Below are positions 1-7,383 of a stretch of DNA of 12,054 nt, piece by piece; the stretch's first letter is position 1, and each line of letters starts with the position of its first letter. A model generated the notes under the pieces. It searched no databases and was not told the DNA's origin. It saw only the letters and a program-made list of their open reading frames with translations. This DNA comes from an uncultured Collinsella sp. GTDB taxonomy: Bacteria; Actinomycetota; Coriobacteriia; Coriobacteriales; Coriobacteriaceae. The position numbers and the translations under genes are program-made. The stretch is taken from positions 1-12,054 of the forward strand of contig CABRDB010000111.1 in assembly GCA_902469555.1 (NCBI GenBank). The letters are read 5' to 3'.

Positions 1-1
1 C

Positions 2-1987
2 ACCGGCAAGCTCGCCCGCCTGCGCGGCGCCTTTGTGGGCAAACCGCTCGTCGCCGCCGTCCTGTGCCTGCTGCTCGCCGGCGTCTTTGCGCTGCTGGGC
101 ATGGAGGTATCGTCCAACCACGACTTTACCTGGGTCTACCCCCTGTGCATCCTGCTCGAGTGGGCCATCATCACCACGCTCATGGTCGGCTTGTTCTTCC
201 TATTCCAGCGCCACGGCGCAGCCCCCGCGGTCCTGGCCTTTGCCCTCTTTATCCTGGGCATTGCCGAGTTCTTCGTTATCACGTTTAAGTCCATGCCCAT
301 CCAGCCGGGCGACCTTTCGGCCATCTCCACCGCCGCCGCGGTCGCCGGCACCGGCTACACCTTCTCCATCTCGCTGTTCTGCGTGCTGTCCATGGGCTTT
401 ACCGCCATCGCCATGCTGCTGTGCGAGTACGCTGGCCTGGTGGCACCGCACCGTCAGAAGGGCGCCGCCAACGCCAAGCGCATGCTGCTCACCAACCTGC
501 TCGTGGCCGTGCTGTGCCTGGGCGGTGTGACCGCGCATGTTACGCTCATCGACTACTACAACACTCTCGGCATCACCGTCTACACCTGGCGTCCGCTCGA
601 GAGCTACTGGCGCGAGGGCTACCTGCCTGCCTTTATTAGTGCGGCACAGTCCATCAAGCCGCCCAAACCCGCCGACTACTCCGTCGACGATGCCAAGGCC
701 ACGCTCAAAAAGTACGCCAAGGCCTACGACAAGTCCGACGCGGCCAAGAGCGACGAGCGCGCCGCCGCCCAGGAGCAGTTCGACAGCGAGAAGCCCACGG
801 TCATCGCCATCATGAACGAGACGTTCTCGGATCTGTCGATCTACCAGAACATGCGCGCCGGCTACGAGGGTCCGCAGTACTTTAAGAGCCTGTCCGACTG
901 CCTCAGCCGCGGCAAGCTCTACGTGAGCGCCTACGGCGGCGGCACCGCCAATACCGAGTTTGAGTTTATGACCGGCAACTCCATGGCCAACCTGGGCTCG
1001 GGCGTGTACCCCTACACCATCTACAACATGGAAACGACCGGGAACCTGGCAGAGCAGTTCAAATCGCTCGGCTATTCCACCACGGCTATGCACCCCAATC
1101 ACGCAACCAACTGGAACCGCGAGAACGTCTACAAGGACTTTGGCTTTGACCAGTTCCTGTCCATCAACGATTTCCAGGGAGCCGACACCTTGCGCGGCAT
1201 GGTGACCGACCAGGCTACCTACGACAAGATTCTTGAGCTGCTCGACCAGAACGCCGATCCGCAGTTTATCTTCGACGTGACCATGCAGAACCACTCGGGC
1301 TACGATACGGGTCTGCTGCCGGTCGACAAGCAGATGCACCTCAACATCGACACGACCGATCTGGACGCCAAGACCGTCGAGGACGGCACGCTCTCCGATG
1401 TCGACGAGTATGTCTCGTGCATCGAGCAGTCCGACCAGGCGCTTCGCTACTTCCTCAACGCCCTGAGCAAGCTCGACCGTAAGGTGGTCGTGGTGTTCTG
1501 GGGCGACCACCAGCCGTTCTTCCCGTCCAAGTTCAACGATAAGTGGTTTACCGGCGAAGACGATGCCACGCATCAGGAGCGCCTGTGGCAGACCGACTAC
1601 ATCATTTGGGCTAACTACGACGTTGCCGGTTGCGACCAGACGAGCGAGGTCGACGACCTGTCCACCAACTACCTGTCCACCCAGCTTATGCAGCTGATCG
1701 GCGCCCCGCTTTCCGACTACCAGAAGGCGCACATGACGCTGCGCGAGTCGCTGCCCGCTATCAACTCGGTGGGCTACGAGGACGCCAGCCTGCGCTGGGC
1801 GCTTTCCTCCAACGTCACCGGTGACGACGCCGATGCCGCAGCCGCCACCAAGGCGCGCGAAGATTACGCCAAGATGCAGTACTACGAGATGTTCCGCGAC
1901 GGCAAGAACGTGTACACCGAGCACTTCCAGACCGAGGCCAACGAGACCGACCCCAACCTGGCACCGGGTACGACCAAGATCAAGTAG
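2..1987 (+). CDS. LTA synthase family / phosphoglycerol transferase (5' truncated by window)
   Basis: This is a membrane enzyme of the alkaline-phosphatase/sulfatase fold, related to LtaS and MdoB, which transfer glycerol phosphate from phosphatidylglycerol to an outer-surface polymer. The frame is open to the window edge, so the true start is probably upstream; a GTG at 35 is the first possible internal start, and residues here are numbered from it. Five hydrophobic segments (about 4-24, 34-57, 64-84, 108-133, 150-170) match the LtaS topology, with PGDL at 91-94 between TM3 and TM4. The extracellular catalytic domain begins near 250. By comparison with LtaS, E262 (NETFSDL) is the likely metal ligand, T304 (YGGGTANTEFE) the nucleophile, H420 (MQNHSGY) a substrate or metal residue, and D491-H492 (WGDHQPFF) metal ligands. 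The family is secure. The exact polymer is not, because teichoic acid chemistry in Coriobacteriia cannot be read from the sequence. The gene ends 27 nt before structured element T1. Confidence 0.92.
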   Translation, partial: TGKLARLRGAFVGKPLVAAVLCLLLAGVFALLGMEVSSNHDFTWVYPLCILLEWAIITTLMVGLFFLFQRHGAAPAVLAFALFILGIAEFFVITFKSMPIQPGDLSAISTAAAVAGTGYTFSISLFCVLSMGFTAIAMLLCEYAGLVAPHRQKGAANAKRMLLTNLLVAVLCLGGVTAHVTLIDYYNTLGITVYTWRPLESYWREGYLPAFISAAQSIKPPKPADYSVDDAKATLKKYAKAYDKSDAAKSDERAAAQEQFDSEKPTVIAIMNETFSDLSIYQNMRAGYEGPQYFKSLSDCLSRGKLYVSAYGGGTANTEFEFMTGNSMANLGSGVYPYTIYNMETTGNLAEQFKSLGYSTTAMHPNHATNWNRENVYKDFGFDQFLSINDFQGADTLRGMVTDQATYDKILELLDQNADPQFIFDVTMQNHSGYDTGLLPVDKQMHLNIDTTDLDAKTVEDGTLSDVDEYVSCIEQSDQALRYFLNALSKLDRKVVVVFWGDHQPFFPSKFNDKWFTGEDDATHQERLWQTDYIIWANYDVAGCDQTSEVDDLSTNYLSTQLMQLIGAPLSDYQKAHMTLRESLPAINSVGYEDASLRWALSSNVTGDDADAAAATKAREDYAKMQYYEMFRDGKNVYTEHFQTEANETDPNLAPGTTKIK

Positions 1988-2014
1988 CGACCAGCTGCGA
2001 GTTCATAACTGAAA

Positions 2015-2144
2015 CGTCTGTCCGGGCGGAGACATATAAGGTTCCCTGCTCGGACAGTCCTGCGCAAGACGGGGGCCACATTAAGTGGCCCCCTTTGCGT
2101 GCGGAACTCGCGATGAACCTTACATACCTCCGCCCGGACAGACG
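2015..2144 (+). repeat. T1: 130-nt palindromic element in the 3' UTR (structured RNA/terminator-like)
   Basis: The outer arms CGTCTGTCCGGGCGGAG (2015-2031) and its exact reverse complement (2128-2144) pair. The pairing continues inward with three mismatches to GTTC/GAAC (2041-2044 / 2115-2118). The centre holds a 9-bp hairpin, GGGGGCCAC (2071-2079), loop ATTAA, GTGGCCCCC (2085-2093), followed by TTTGCGT. The element starts 27 nt after the upstream stop codon, so it would be the 3' end of that mRNA. The U-tract is weak for an intrinsic terminator. The core 2041-2118 is almost identical, in reverse, to 7281-7357 (T2). T1 could be a terminator, an mRNA-stabilising 3' structure, or a small non-autonomous mobile palindrome; no transposase is nearby. 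The structure is seen directly; the role is inference. Confidence 0.75.
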
Positions 2145-2199
2145 CCTTGTTGTTGGGACACGGCTTGTCATAGGGGTATCCGCTGAACATATATAAGTT

Positions 2200-2230
2200 G
2201 AAGGCCACGTTATGTGGCCTTCTTTGTTTG
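2200..2230 (+). terminator. T3: probable intrinsic terminator, reduced relative of T1/T2
   Basis: A perfect 9-bp stem GAAGGCCAC (2200-2208) / GTGGCCTTC (2214-2222), with loop GTTAT, is followed by TTTGTTTG. This is the most terminator-like hairpin in the gap. The stem and following bases match the central hairpin of T2 read in reverse (same stem, loop ATTAA, then TTTGCG), and upstream ACATATATAAG resembles ACATATAAG in the left arm of T1. T3 therefore looks like a deleted or diverged member of the same family, oriented with the upstream LTA synthase-like gene and acting as a second, backup terminator. Its flank runs straight into array A. Confidence 0.6.
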
Positions 2231-2462
2231 CGGAAAGTGTGTCCCGGAATTCTTGTCTGGAATGGGATGCAGTTTCCGCTTGGGACCCGATTGGGAAAGT
2301 GTGTCCCACTATTCAGCTGGATTCCGGGATGTATTTTCCGGTTGAGGCTCATTGGGAAAGTGCGTCCCACTTTGGGGGCTGATTCTGGGACGTGGTTTCC
2401 GGTTGGCTCTCATTGGGAAAGTTCATCCCATTTCTCGGCCTAATTATGGGACGCAGTTTCCG
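2231..2462. repeat. Array A: four tandem inverted-repeat (hairpin) units, 61-62 bp period
   Basis: The units lie at 2231-2278, 2293-2340, 2354-2401 and 2415-2462. Each has a left arm of the form GGGAAANNNNNTCCCA, a loop of about 16 nt, and a right arm of the form TGGGANNNNNTTTCC. The arm ends are nearly invariant while the central five bases vary, often staying partly paired with G-U wobbles. Left-arm GGAAA starts fall at 2232, 2294, 2355 and 2416. Linkers are 13-15 nt. The units and linkers match units 2-5 of array B in order and orientation. The period is not a multiple of three, so open frames across the array are incidental. No known function is recognised. Confidence 0.85.
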
Positions 2463-2485
2463 CTTGCGGAGTCTCCACTCAACAG

Positions 2486-2514
2486 AAAACCCGGGTGGCC
2501 TGTTTTTTTGGGTT
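2486..2514 (-). terminator. Weak candidate terminator of the surface-protein gene
   Basis: Read on the minus strand, AACCC (2514-2510) can pair with GGGTT (2492-2488) around a 17-nt loop, followed by TTCTGTT. A CCCGGG palindrome lies inside, and a run of seven A lies in the loop (T on the plus strand, 2503-2509). The stem is short and the U-tract poor, so this is only the best local candidate between the stop codon at 2536 and array A. The array hairpins themselves could provide 3'-end structure instead. Confidence 0.25.
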
Positions 2515-2535
2515 GTCGATATGTTCGACTGGCTA

Positions 2536-5500
2536 CTAGTGGGTCTTGCGGCGCTTGATCAGCATGATGAGGGCTATCACTACGAGCGTTGCTCCCGCTG
2601 CTGCTGCAGTGGCGACTAGGGCGAATGTTTGGTCGCCGGTGTTTGCGAGGTTCTTCGCTGTGGTCGTAGTCTTGACCTTGGTGTCGATCTTAGCTCCGTT
2701 GTCGGACTTGGGCTTGTCCGGGTTCGTCGGGGTCTCAGGAGTCTCGGGGTCCTTTGAGCCTTCGGAATCGGTTGGGCCGGCGGTGTTTACCAGCGTATGG
2801 TCCAGGAACTTCTTGGCGCCCGCACTTGCCTGTGAGAACAGGCGGCGCGTGCGGATCGGGGTGGCGTTCACCGTTGTGGGCGCCGTCTCCTCGGCCTCGA
2901 TATTCACGAGCGTCGTGCCGGTGTCGAGGCCCACGTCGTTGTATCCCACGTGGCAGTAATACTGCGCACCGTCATCGTCTGCGGTCAGGTCAATCTCGAG
3001 CTTTGAGGCCGTTCCAGCCGCGAGGTTGCCATCGGCACCCACGAGCTTAAACTCTGTCTCGCCGCGGCCCTTGCGGTACCACATATAGGTCGGTGCCAGC
3101 CCTGTTTCGCTATCGTCGGCACCGAGTTGCTTCACATGGCCAATCGCCGAGAGCGTCAGGTGGCTTCCCGCCGCGCGCTCAACCGAAGAGTCGTATCCAA
3201 GATCCGACCCCTCCGCAGCATCCGCCGCAGGTCCGCTCACGGTCATCGTCATGCCATCGGGCATGGTCTTGACCGTGATGATTGCCGAGCGAATACCTGT
3301 TTCGGTCGTGGATCCGTTCTTAACGGCGGCGATGGCGAATCGATACTCCGTATTGGGCTGCAGCCCATCCCACTTGAGCGAGGTCTGCGTGTTGTCGGCA
3401 ATCTTCCAGCTATTGACGACCGCATCCGCCGCATTGCTCTGCAGCATGCCCACGCCGTAGCTAAAGCCACTCTTGTTTGCGAGTACATCGTCCCAGCTAA
3501 ACGTAACGCTGGTCGAATCGACGGCGTTTGCCGTAAAGCCCGTCACGGCCGGCGCGTCGGGCATCTCGACGTCCTTAACGTCATAGCCCACGATCCAGAA
3601 CTGGTCGGTGTCCTTGGTGCCGAGCTTGTCGCCCGAGTCTGCCTCGAACTTGTCGACATCCACCGCGTTGACGCCCAGACGCCACACAAAACCGTACTTG
3701 CCCTGCGCGGCCTCGGGCAGGTTGTCGACGGTGCCGCCGTATTCGGTCGATTCACTCGAGGAGTTACCCGTAGTAAAGCCGGCGTTGGCACCAAAGCACA
3801 GGCCGCCAAACAACTCGTGCTTTGCGAGCTTCGCGCCCATGACAACGCTGCCGTTCAGCGTCAAGCCGAGCTCGAGCTCCTGCTCCTTGCCCTCCTCGAC
3901 TTCGATGGTCTGCTCAATGCTCGCCCCCGACTGCGCGGCGGCGCCGTTAAACCCATCGTGCGTGTAGGCGCGCGTTACGCCAGGCTTGCCCAGGCCAAAG
4001 GAATCCCCAACGGGAGTCTCGCCGTTGAGCGTCGTTTGATAGGTTCCGGGTTCTCCCGACCGGTTGGTCAAAAAGTAGCTGAGCGGCGTCATATTGTGCT
4101 GTTTGGCAATGCGGTCATAGGCCTCGACATTAACGACCGAGGTCTGCGCGCCGAGCGACACGGGCGCCGCCATCACGCCCTTGCCACCAGTTTCCTCATT
4201 TTCGATCTCATACTCGTAATAGACCATCGGAATCGTGTAGAGCACGGCCTTGTCACCCTCGCCGGCATGCGACTCATAGCTTACGCTTGCGCTGACCGTG
4301 CGCTCGCTCCGGTAGTCATAGCATCCCTCGGCGGCAAAATCGACTGAAGCATTCATCGCGACCAGGGGCGGACCGGTCTGCACCTCGACGGCAACGCCCA
4401 ACTCGGCGCCAATGGTATAGCCCTGGGATGTCCCCGTGCCCTTTTCCTCTCCGTATGACGTGCCGCCCAACACCAGATAGCCGTATGCCTGCTCCAGATC
4501 CTCAACATAGGGCGCATCCTGCAGCACGGCAAGCACGCGCGGGTTGGTATAGACCTTGTAGCGGTCCTTGTACGTGATCTTGACGCTGTCGTTGTCGACA
4601 TCGGGCAGCGCGAGCGAGATAAATGTGCCGTAGGTAGTGCCGCGACGGTTGCTCTCGCTAATCACCTGCTCCTCGCCGCGGCGCACCTTTCCGTTCTCGT
4701 CGAGCGAAAAATGCGAGGCGGTCATCCAATAGTAGTCATCGTTCTTGCGCAGGTCCTCGTCGCGGTGCTTGCCCACCACGGCGATAAAGCTCTCGTTATA
4801 GCGGTCCGAACCCGAGACGCTGCCCGCCTTGACGTCGCTGATCCACACCTGCTCTATACCCTTGTGGTCATGCTTGTTGCTGCTGTTGTATTGCTGACCG
4901 CTCATGCTCATGGTTCCGACCATGGACCCCAAGCCCTGAGCCCCGCTCTGTGCCGTGTTGCAGGCAAAGTCGCGGAACACATCGCCGCCCACGAGCACCT
5001 CGTCGACCGCCAGCTGCTCGGACAGGCCGTCAAGGTTGGCAGTGGCAAGGGCAATAGGCGCCAAGGTGCACGGATAGCGCTTATCCTGAGCGCTATCCTT
5101 CCATGCGCTGTTGGGCACATGCATCAGCCCATAGGAGGCGAGGAGCCCGTCTCTGTATTCCTTACAATCGGAAAGCTTGAACTCGCCAGACTCCGAGTCA
5201 AAATACGCGTAGCGGTACAGCGCGCCGTACAGCCCCTTGCTGCCGTCAGAAGCGCCGTAATCAAAAGCACTGCGTTGCCAGTCATAGCCCGCAAGAATAA
5301 GGCCCGTGACGGTTTCACCCGTCTTCTTTCCTTCTTCATCGTAGGCGGCAAACGTGCCGAACGTCGCATTCGCAGCGACCATGGTCTTGCCGTTCGCGGA
5401 GAGGGAGATTGCGCCCGCGTCGCCCAGAGCATCGACATGGACGAGCGCACCCTTGGATGCATCCCACGAAAACAGCTCGCAATGCGTCGACTTATCAATA

Positions 5501-6624
5501 TTCTTCTTGCCGTAGGGTGCCGAGACCACGATGGCGAGGTCATCGCAAAAATCGCGATCGAGGTCGCCGGCCGCTAGCGAAACGACAGGAGCTGACTGAA
5601 GCTGCGTCCAGGAGTCGTTCCCGCCCTTGTTGTGCGTGGTGTAGTCCGCGGCGTTACCGGCATCGATCTTGACGACGCTTTGCTTCCAGTTGCCGCCCTC
5701 CAAGTCATACATGTCGACTACAGCCTTGCGCACGCCGTTCTCGTCGACATAGCAGCCCGCGTAGACAAAAAGCTCGTCGACGCCGTCGCCATCGACATCG
5801 CCCGCCTCGACATCAAAGACGGCGTCGTGCTCTTGCAGGTAACCGGCATCCAGGTACTTAAAACGGCCTTCGTACATCATATTAGTGTTGACCGTCACCG
5901 GCAGGTGTGTGTCGAGAGTGCGCGTACGCCCGTTGCTAAACGAGTAGAGGACCAGCTCAACCTTTCCGGCGTATGACTTGCCGTCAATCGTCGTGGAGGA
6001 ACTGTCGCCGTAGGCACGGAGCTCGGCAACGCGGCTCTTTTTGCCCGTGCTGGCGTCGCTGCAGAACTCAACACTCGTGGCGTGAATGCCCGAGAAACCG
6101 TTGTTGTCGTTGGCGAGTACTGTTGAGGACTCATTGTTGCTTAGGTACGACCAGGTGCCGCCACCGTAGTCGCTATGCTTGTAGAGATCGCTGTTCGTAT
6201 CGAAGTTGTTGACGTTTTGCCAGAACTTTGCGGCGCCCCACACACTTCCATAGCCATCGGTGAGTTTGCTGCTGCCGCCAATGTCACCGCGCTCGACGTT
6301 CTCGAGCTTGTCGCGCAGAGTGTAGCGATTGCCATGGCTACCGTTAGCTGCCATATAGACCTCGCTGCGCGTGGCAAACGTCGTGGGGGTATCAGTGGAA
6401 TAGGGGCCAACGGTATCGGCCGGAATGTCCTCGCTCGTGCCCAGACCCAGGGCTTGATAATCCTGCTCGGTCATATCGGTGATTGCGGGCGCGTCTGCCG
6501 CCTGGGCAACCTGGGGCGTGGCCGTGAAGCAGGCGACGCTCGTGGCGATCAACGCAGCAAGCGCCGCCGTCCCAACAAGCGGGATTTTCGACAGCCTACG
6601 GATACGGGGGTGTGGAACGTACAT
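2536..6624 (-). CDS. Large sortase-anchored surface protein with FG-GAP-like repeats, FN3 and Ig-like domains
   Basis: This encodes an exported wall-anchored protein of 1362 aa. An in-frame ATG at 6660 exists, but only the ATG at 6624 has a ribosome site (GAGG, 6 nt upstream) and gives a clean signal peptide: RIRR, a hydrophobic stretch ending ...VACF, and likely cleavage after AQA near residue 37. Integrin-like FG-GAP/VCBS motifs follow: DVDGDGVDE at about 276-284 and DLDRDFCDD at about 354-362, with weaker copies such as DVDNDS later; the first fits a calcium loop. Roughly residues 710-1010 are a glycine- and serine-rich, beta-looking region that I do not recognise. An FN3 domain spans about 1023-1120, and an Ig-like domain about 1125-1240 carries YYCHVG near 1222. 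A Pro/Thr/Lys wall-spanning linker precedes LANTG (1326-1330), a membrane helix and the KRRKTH tail, a complete sortase signal of LPXTG type. The role is probably adhesion or binding of a host or bacterial ligand (inference). The gene stands alone, flanked by hairpin arrays. Confidence 0.88.
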   Translation of the reverse strand: MYVPHPRIRRLSKIPLVGTAALAALIATSVACFTATPQVAQAADAPAITDMTEQDYQALGLGTSEDIPADTVGPYSTDTPTTFATRSEVYMAANGSHGNRYTLRDKLENVERGDIGGSSKLTDGYGSVWGAAKFWQNVNNFDTNSDLYKHSDYGGGTWSYLSNNESSTVLANDNNGFSGIHATSVEFCSDASTGKKSRVAELRAYGDSSSTTIDGKSYAGKVELVLYSFSNGRTRTLDTHLPVTVNTNMMYEGRFKYLDAGYLQEHDAVFDVEAGDVDGDGVDELFVYAGCYVDENGVRKAVVDMYDLEGGNWKQSVVKIDAGNAADYTTHNKGGNDSWTQLQSAPVVSLAAGDLDRDFCDDLAIVVSAPYGKKNIDKSTHCELFSWDASKGALVHVDALGDAGAISLSANGKTMVAANATFGTFAAYDEEGKKTGETVTGLILAGYDWQRSAFDYGASDGSKGLYGALYRYAYFDSESGEFKLSDCKEYRDGLLASYGLMHVPNSAWKDSAQDKRYPCTLAPIALATANLDGLSEQLAVDEVLVGGDVFRDFACNTAQSGAQGLGSMVGTMSMSGQQYNSSNKHDHKGIEQVWISDVKAGSVSGSDRYNESFIAVVGKHRDEDLRKNDDYYWMTASHFSLDENGKVRRGEEQVISESNRRGTTYGTFISLALPDVDNDSVKITYKDRYKVYTNPRVLAVLQDAPYVEDLEQAYGYLVLGGTSYGEEKGTGTSQGYTIGAELGVAVEVQTGPPLVAMNASVDFAAEGCYDYRSERTVSASVSYESHAGEGDKAVLYTIPMVYYEYEIENEETGGKGVMAAPVSLGAQTSVVNVEAYDRIAKQHNMTPLSYFLTNRSGEPGTYQTTLNGETPVGDSFGLGKPGVTRAYTHDGFNGAAAQSGASIEQTIEVEEGKEQELELGLTLNGSVVMGAKLAKHELFGGLCFGANAGFTTGNSSSESTEYGGTVDNLPEAAQGKYGFVWRLGVNAVDVDKFEADSGDKLGTKDTDQFWIVGYDVKDVEMPDAPAVTGFTANAVDSTSVTFSWDDVLANKSGFSYGVGMLQSNAADAVVNSWKIADNTQTSLKWDGLQPNTEYRFAIAAVKNGSTTETGIRSAIITVKTMPDGMTMTVSGPAADAAEGSDLGYDSSVERAAGSHLTLSAIGHVKQLGADDSETGLAPTYMWYRKGRGETEFKLVGADGNLAAGTASKLEIDLTADDDGAQYYCHVGYNDVGLDTGTTLVNIEAEETAPTTVNATPIRTRRLFSQASAGAKKFLDHTLVNTAGPTDSEGSKDPETPETPTNPDKPKSDNGAKIDTKVKTTTTAKNLANTGDQTFALVATAAAAGATLVVIALIMLIKRRKTH

Positions 6625-6668
6625 GAGGGACCTCGCTTTATTCGAGTGGAGTGGACTCATTTTTGCAA

Positions 6669-6728
6669 ATGATACATCCGATGCCCGATATCACGTGTCT
6701 CATTTTCGCCAACGGCGTGTCTCATTTT
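6669..6728 (-). promoter_or_regulatory. Putative surface-gene promoter with tandem 13-bp direct repeats
   Basis: CGTGTCTCATTTT occurs at 6694-6706 and again at 6716-6728 (read toward the gene: AAAATGAGACACG), 22 bp apart, which is two helical turns. CGCC-AAC-GGCG (6707-6717) forms a dyad between them. A possible -10, TATCAT (6674-6669), lies about 45 nt before the ATG at 6624, and the proximal repeat covers the position where a -35 would be; no good -35 is visible. Direct repeats at 22-bp spacing over a weak -35 are typical of activator sites, for example OmpR/PhoB-type response regulators. The repeats are seen directly; the regulator is inference. Confidence 0.4.
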
Positions 6729-6746
6729 TGAGAATCCGAGATGCCG

Positions 6747-7221
6747 CGGAAATCTTATCCCAGCTCAAAGGCCATTTCTGGGATGTATTTTCCGTCGAGT
6801 GCCTCATCGGGAAACTGCATCCCATTTCAAGCGTCGATTCCGGGATGCATTTTCCCCTTAGACCCTCAACCGGAAACCGCATCCCACTTTGAGCGCAAAT
6901 TCCGGGACGCATTTTCCGCTTGAGCCTCATTGGGAAACGGCGTCCCACTTTGAGGGCTGATTGTGGGATGCATTTTCCGGTTTTGCTCTCATTGGGAAAA
7001 TGCATCCCGTTTCTTGACCGAATAATGGGACGCAATTTCCCGTTGGAGCGCCTTTGGGAAAGTGTGTCCCACTTCGACCGCCCAGAGTGGGATGCACTTT
7101 CCGCAAAGCACCTCAACGGGAAACTACGTCCCATTCCAAAGGCAAATTCCGGGACGCATTTTTCGAAAGCCTGCCCATCCGGAAAGCCCGTCCCACTTTG
7201 GACGCATCCGGGCACGGAACC
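6747..7221. repeat. Array B: eight tandem inverted-repeat (hairpin) units, 62 bp period
   Basis: Units lie at 6747-6794, 6809-6856, 6871-6918, 6932-6979, 6994-7041, 7056-7103, 7118-7165 and an eroded one at 7180-7221 that keeps only its left arm clearly. Left-arm GGAAA starts fall at 6748, 6810, 6872, 6933, 6995, 7057, 7119 and 7181, so the spacing is 61-62 bp. The arm consensus is GGGAAANTGCRTCCCA, paired with TGGGAYGCANTTTCC across a loop of about 16 nt often resembling CTTTGAGGGCTGATTC. Motif centres alternate in orientation about every 31 bp. The array lies between the surface-gene promoter region and T2. Open frames exist on both strands, but the period shifts frame at every unit. I recognise no known repeat family. 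Confidence 0.88.
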
Positions 7222-7254
7222 ATCGACCTATCAGGCCTCCCATCAATAAAGAGG

Positions 7255-7383
7255 CGTCCTCCCGGACGGCGGGGCACGAAGTTCATCGCGAGTTCCGCAC
7301 GCAAAGAAGGCCACTTAATGTGGCCTTCGTCTTGCGCAGGACTGTAGAGCAGGGAACTTCGTGCCCCGACGCCCGGGAGGACG
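7255..7383 (-). repeat. T2: 129-nt palindromic element, inverted near-copy of T1
   Basis: The outer arms (7255-7284 and 7354-7383) pair over 30 nt with one G-U and one mismatch by eye. The central hairpin is GAAGGCCAC (7306-7314), loop TTAAT, GTGGCCTTC (7320-7328). Read on the minus strand, the core 7357-7281 matches T1 2041-2118 apart from a 1-nt indel, a few bases near it, and a coordinated GG/CC to AA/TT swap in the central stem. The 22-nt outer stems have the same length as in T1 but differ at about 12 positions, most of them compensated. The element begins 42 nt after the stop codon of the flavodoxin gene and reads in its sense, just as T1 follows its own upstream gene. The likely role is a 3'-UTR structure or terminator. 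Confidence 0.75.

Noticed and set aside
200..1924. Long minus-strand open frame (574 aa) opposite the LTA synthase-like gene
   Set aside because: The plus frame carries the full set of family motifs; the antisense frame is a by-product of GC-rich codon bias and has no recognisable domain.
2231..2462. CRISPR array
   Set aside because: Repeats are degenerate and palindromic, the intervening segments are themselves similar between units, and no cas genes are present.
6700..7215. Minus-strand 171-aa open frame (and plus-strand frames) through array B as a repeat protein
   Set aside because: The 61-62 bp period is not a multiple of three, so the peptide repeats change frame at each unit; palindromic units leave both strands open by chance.
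6747..7221. Integron attC-like sites
   Set aside because: The palindromic units are close-packed with no cassettes between them, the GTTRRRY core sites are missing, and no integrase is seen.
2015..7383. Composite transposon with T1 and T2 as terminal inverted repeats
   Set aside because: No transposase or recombinase gene lies between them and no target-site duplication was seen; each T is itself palindromic and follows a gene end, which a terminator role explains.
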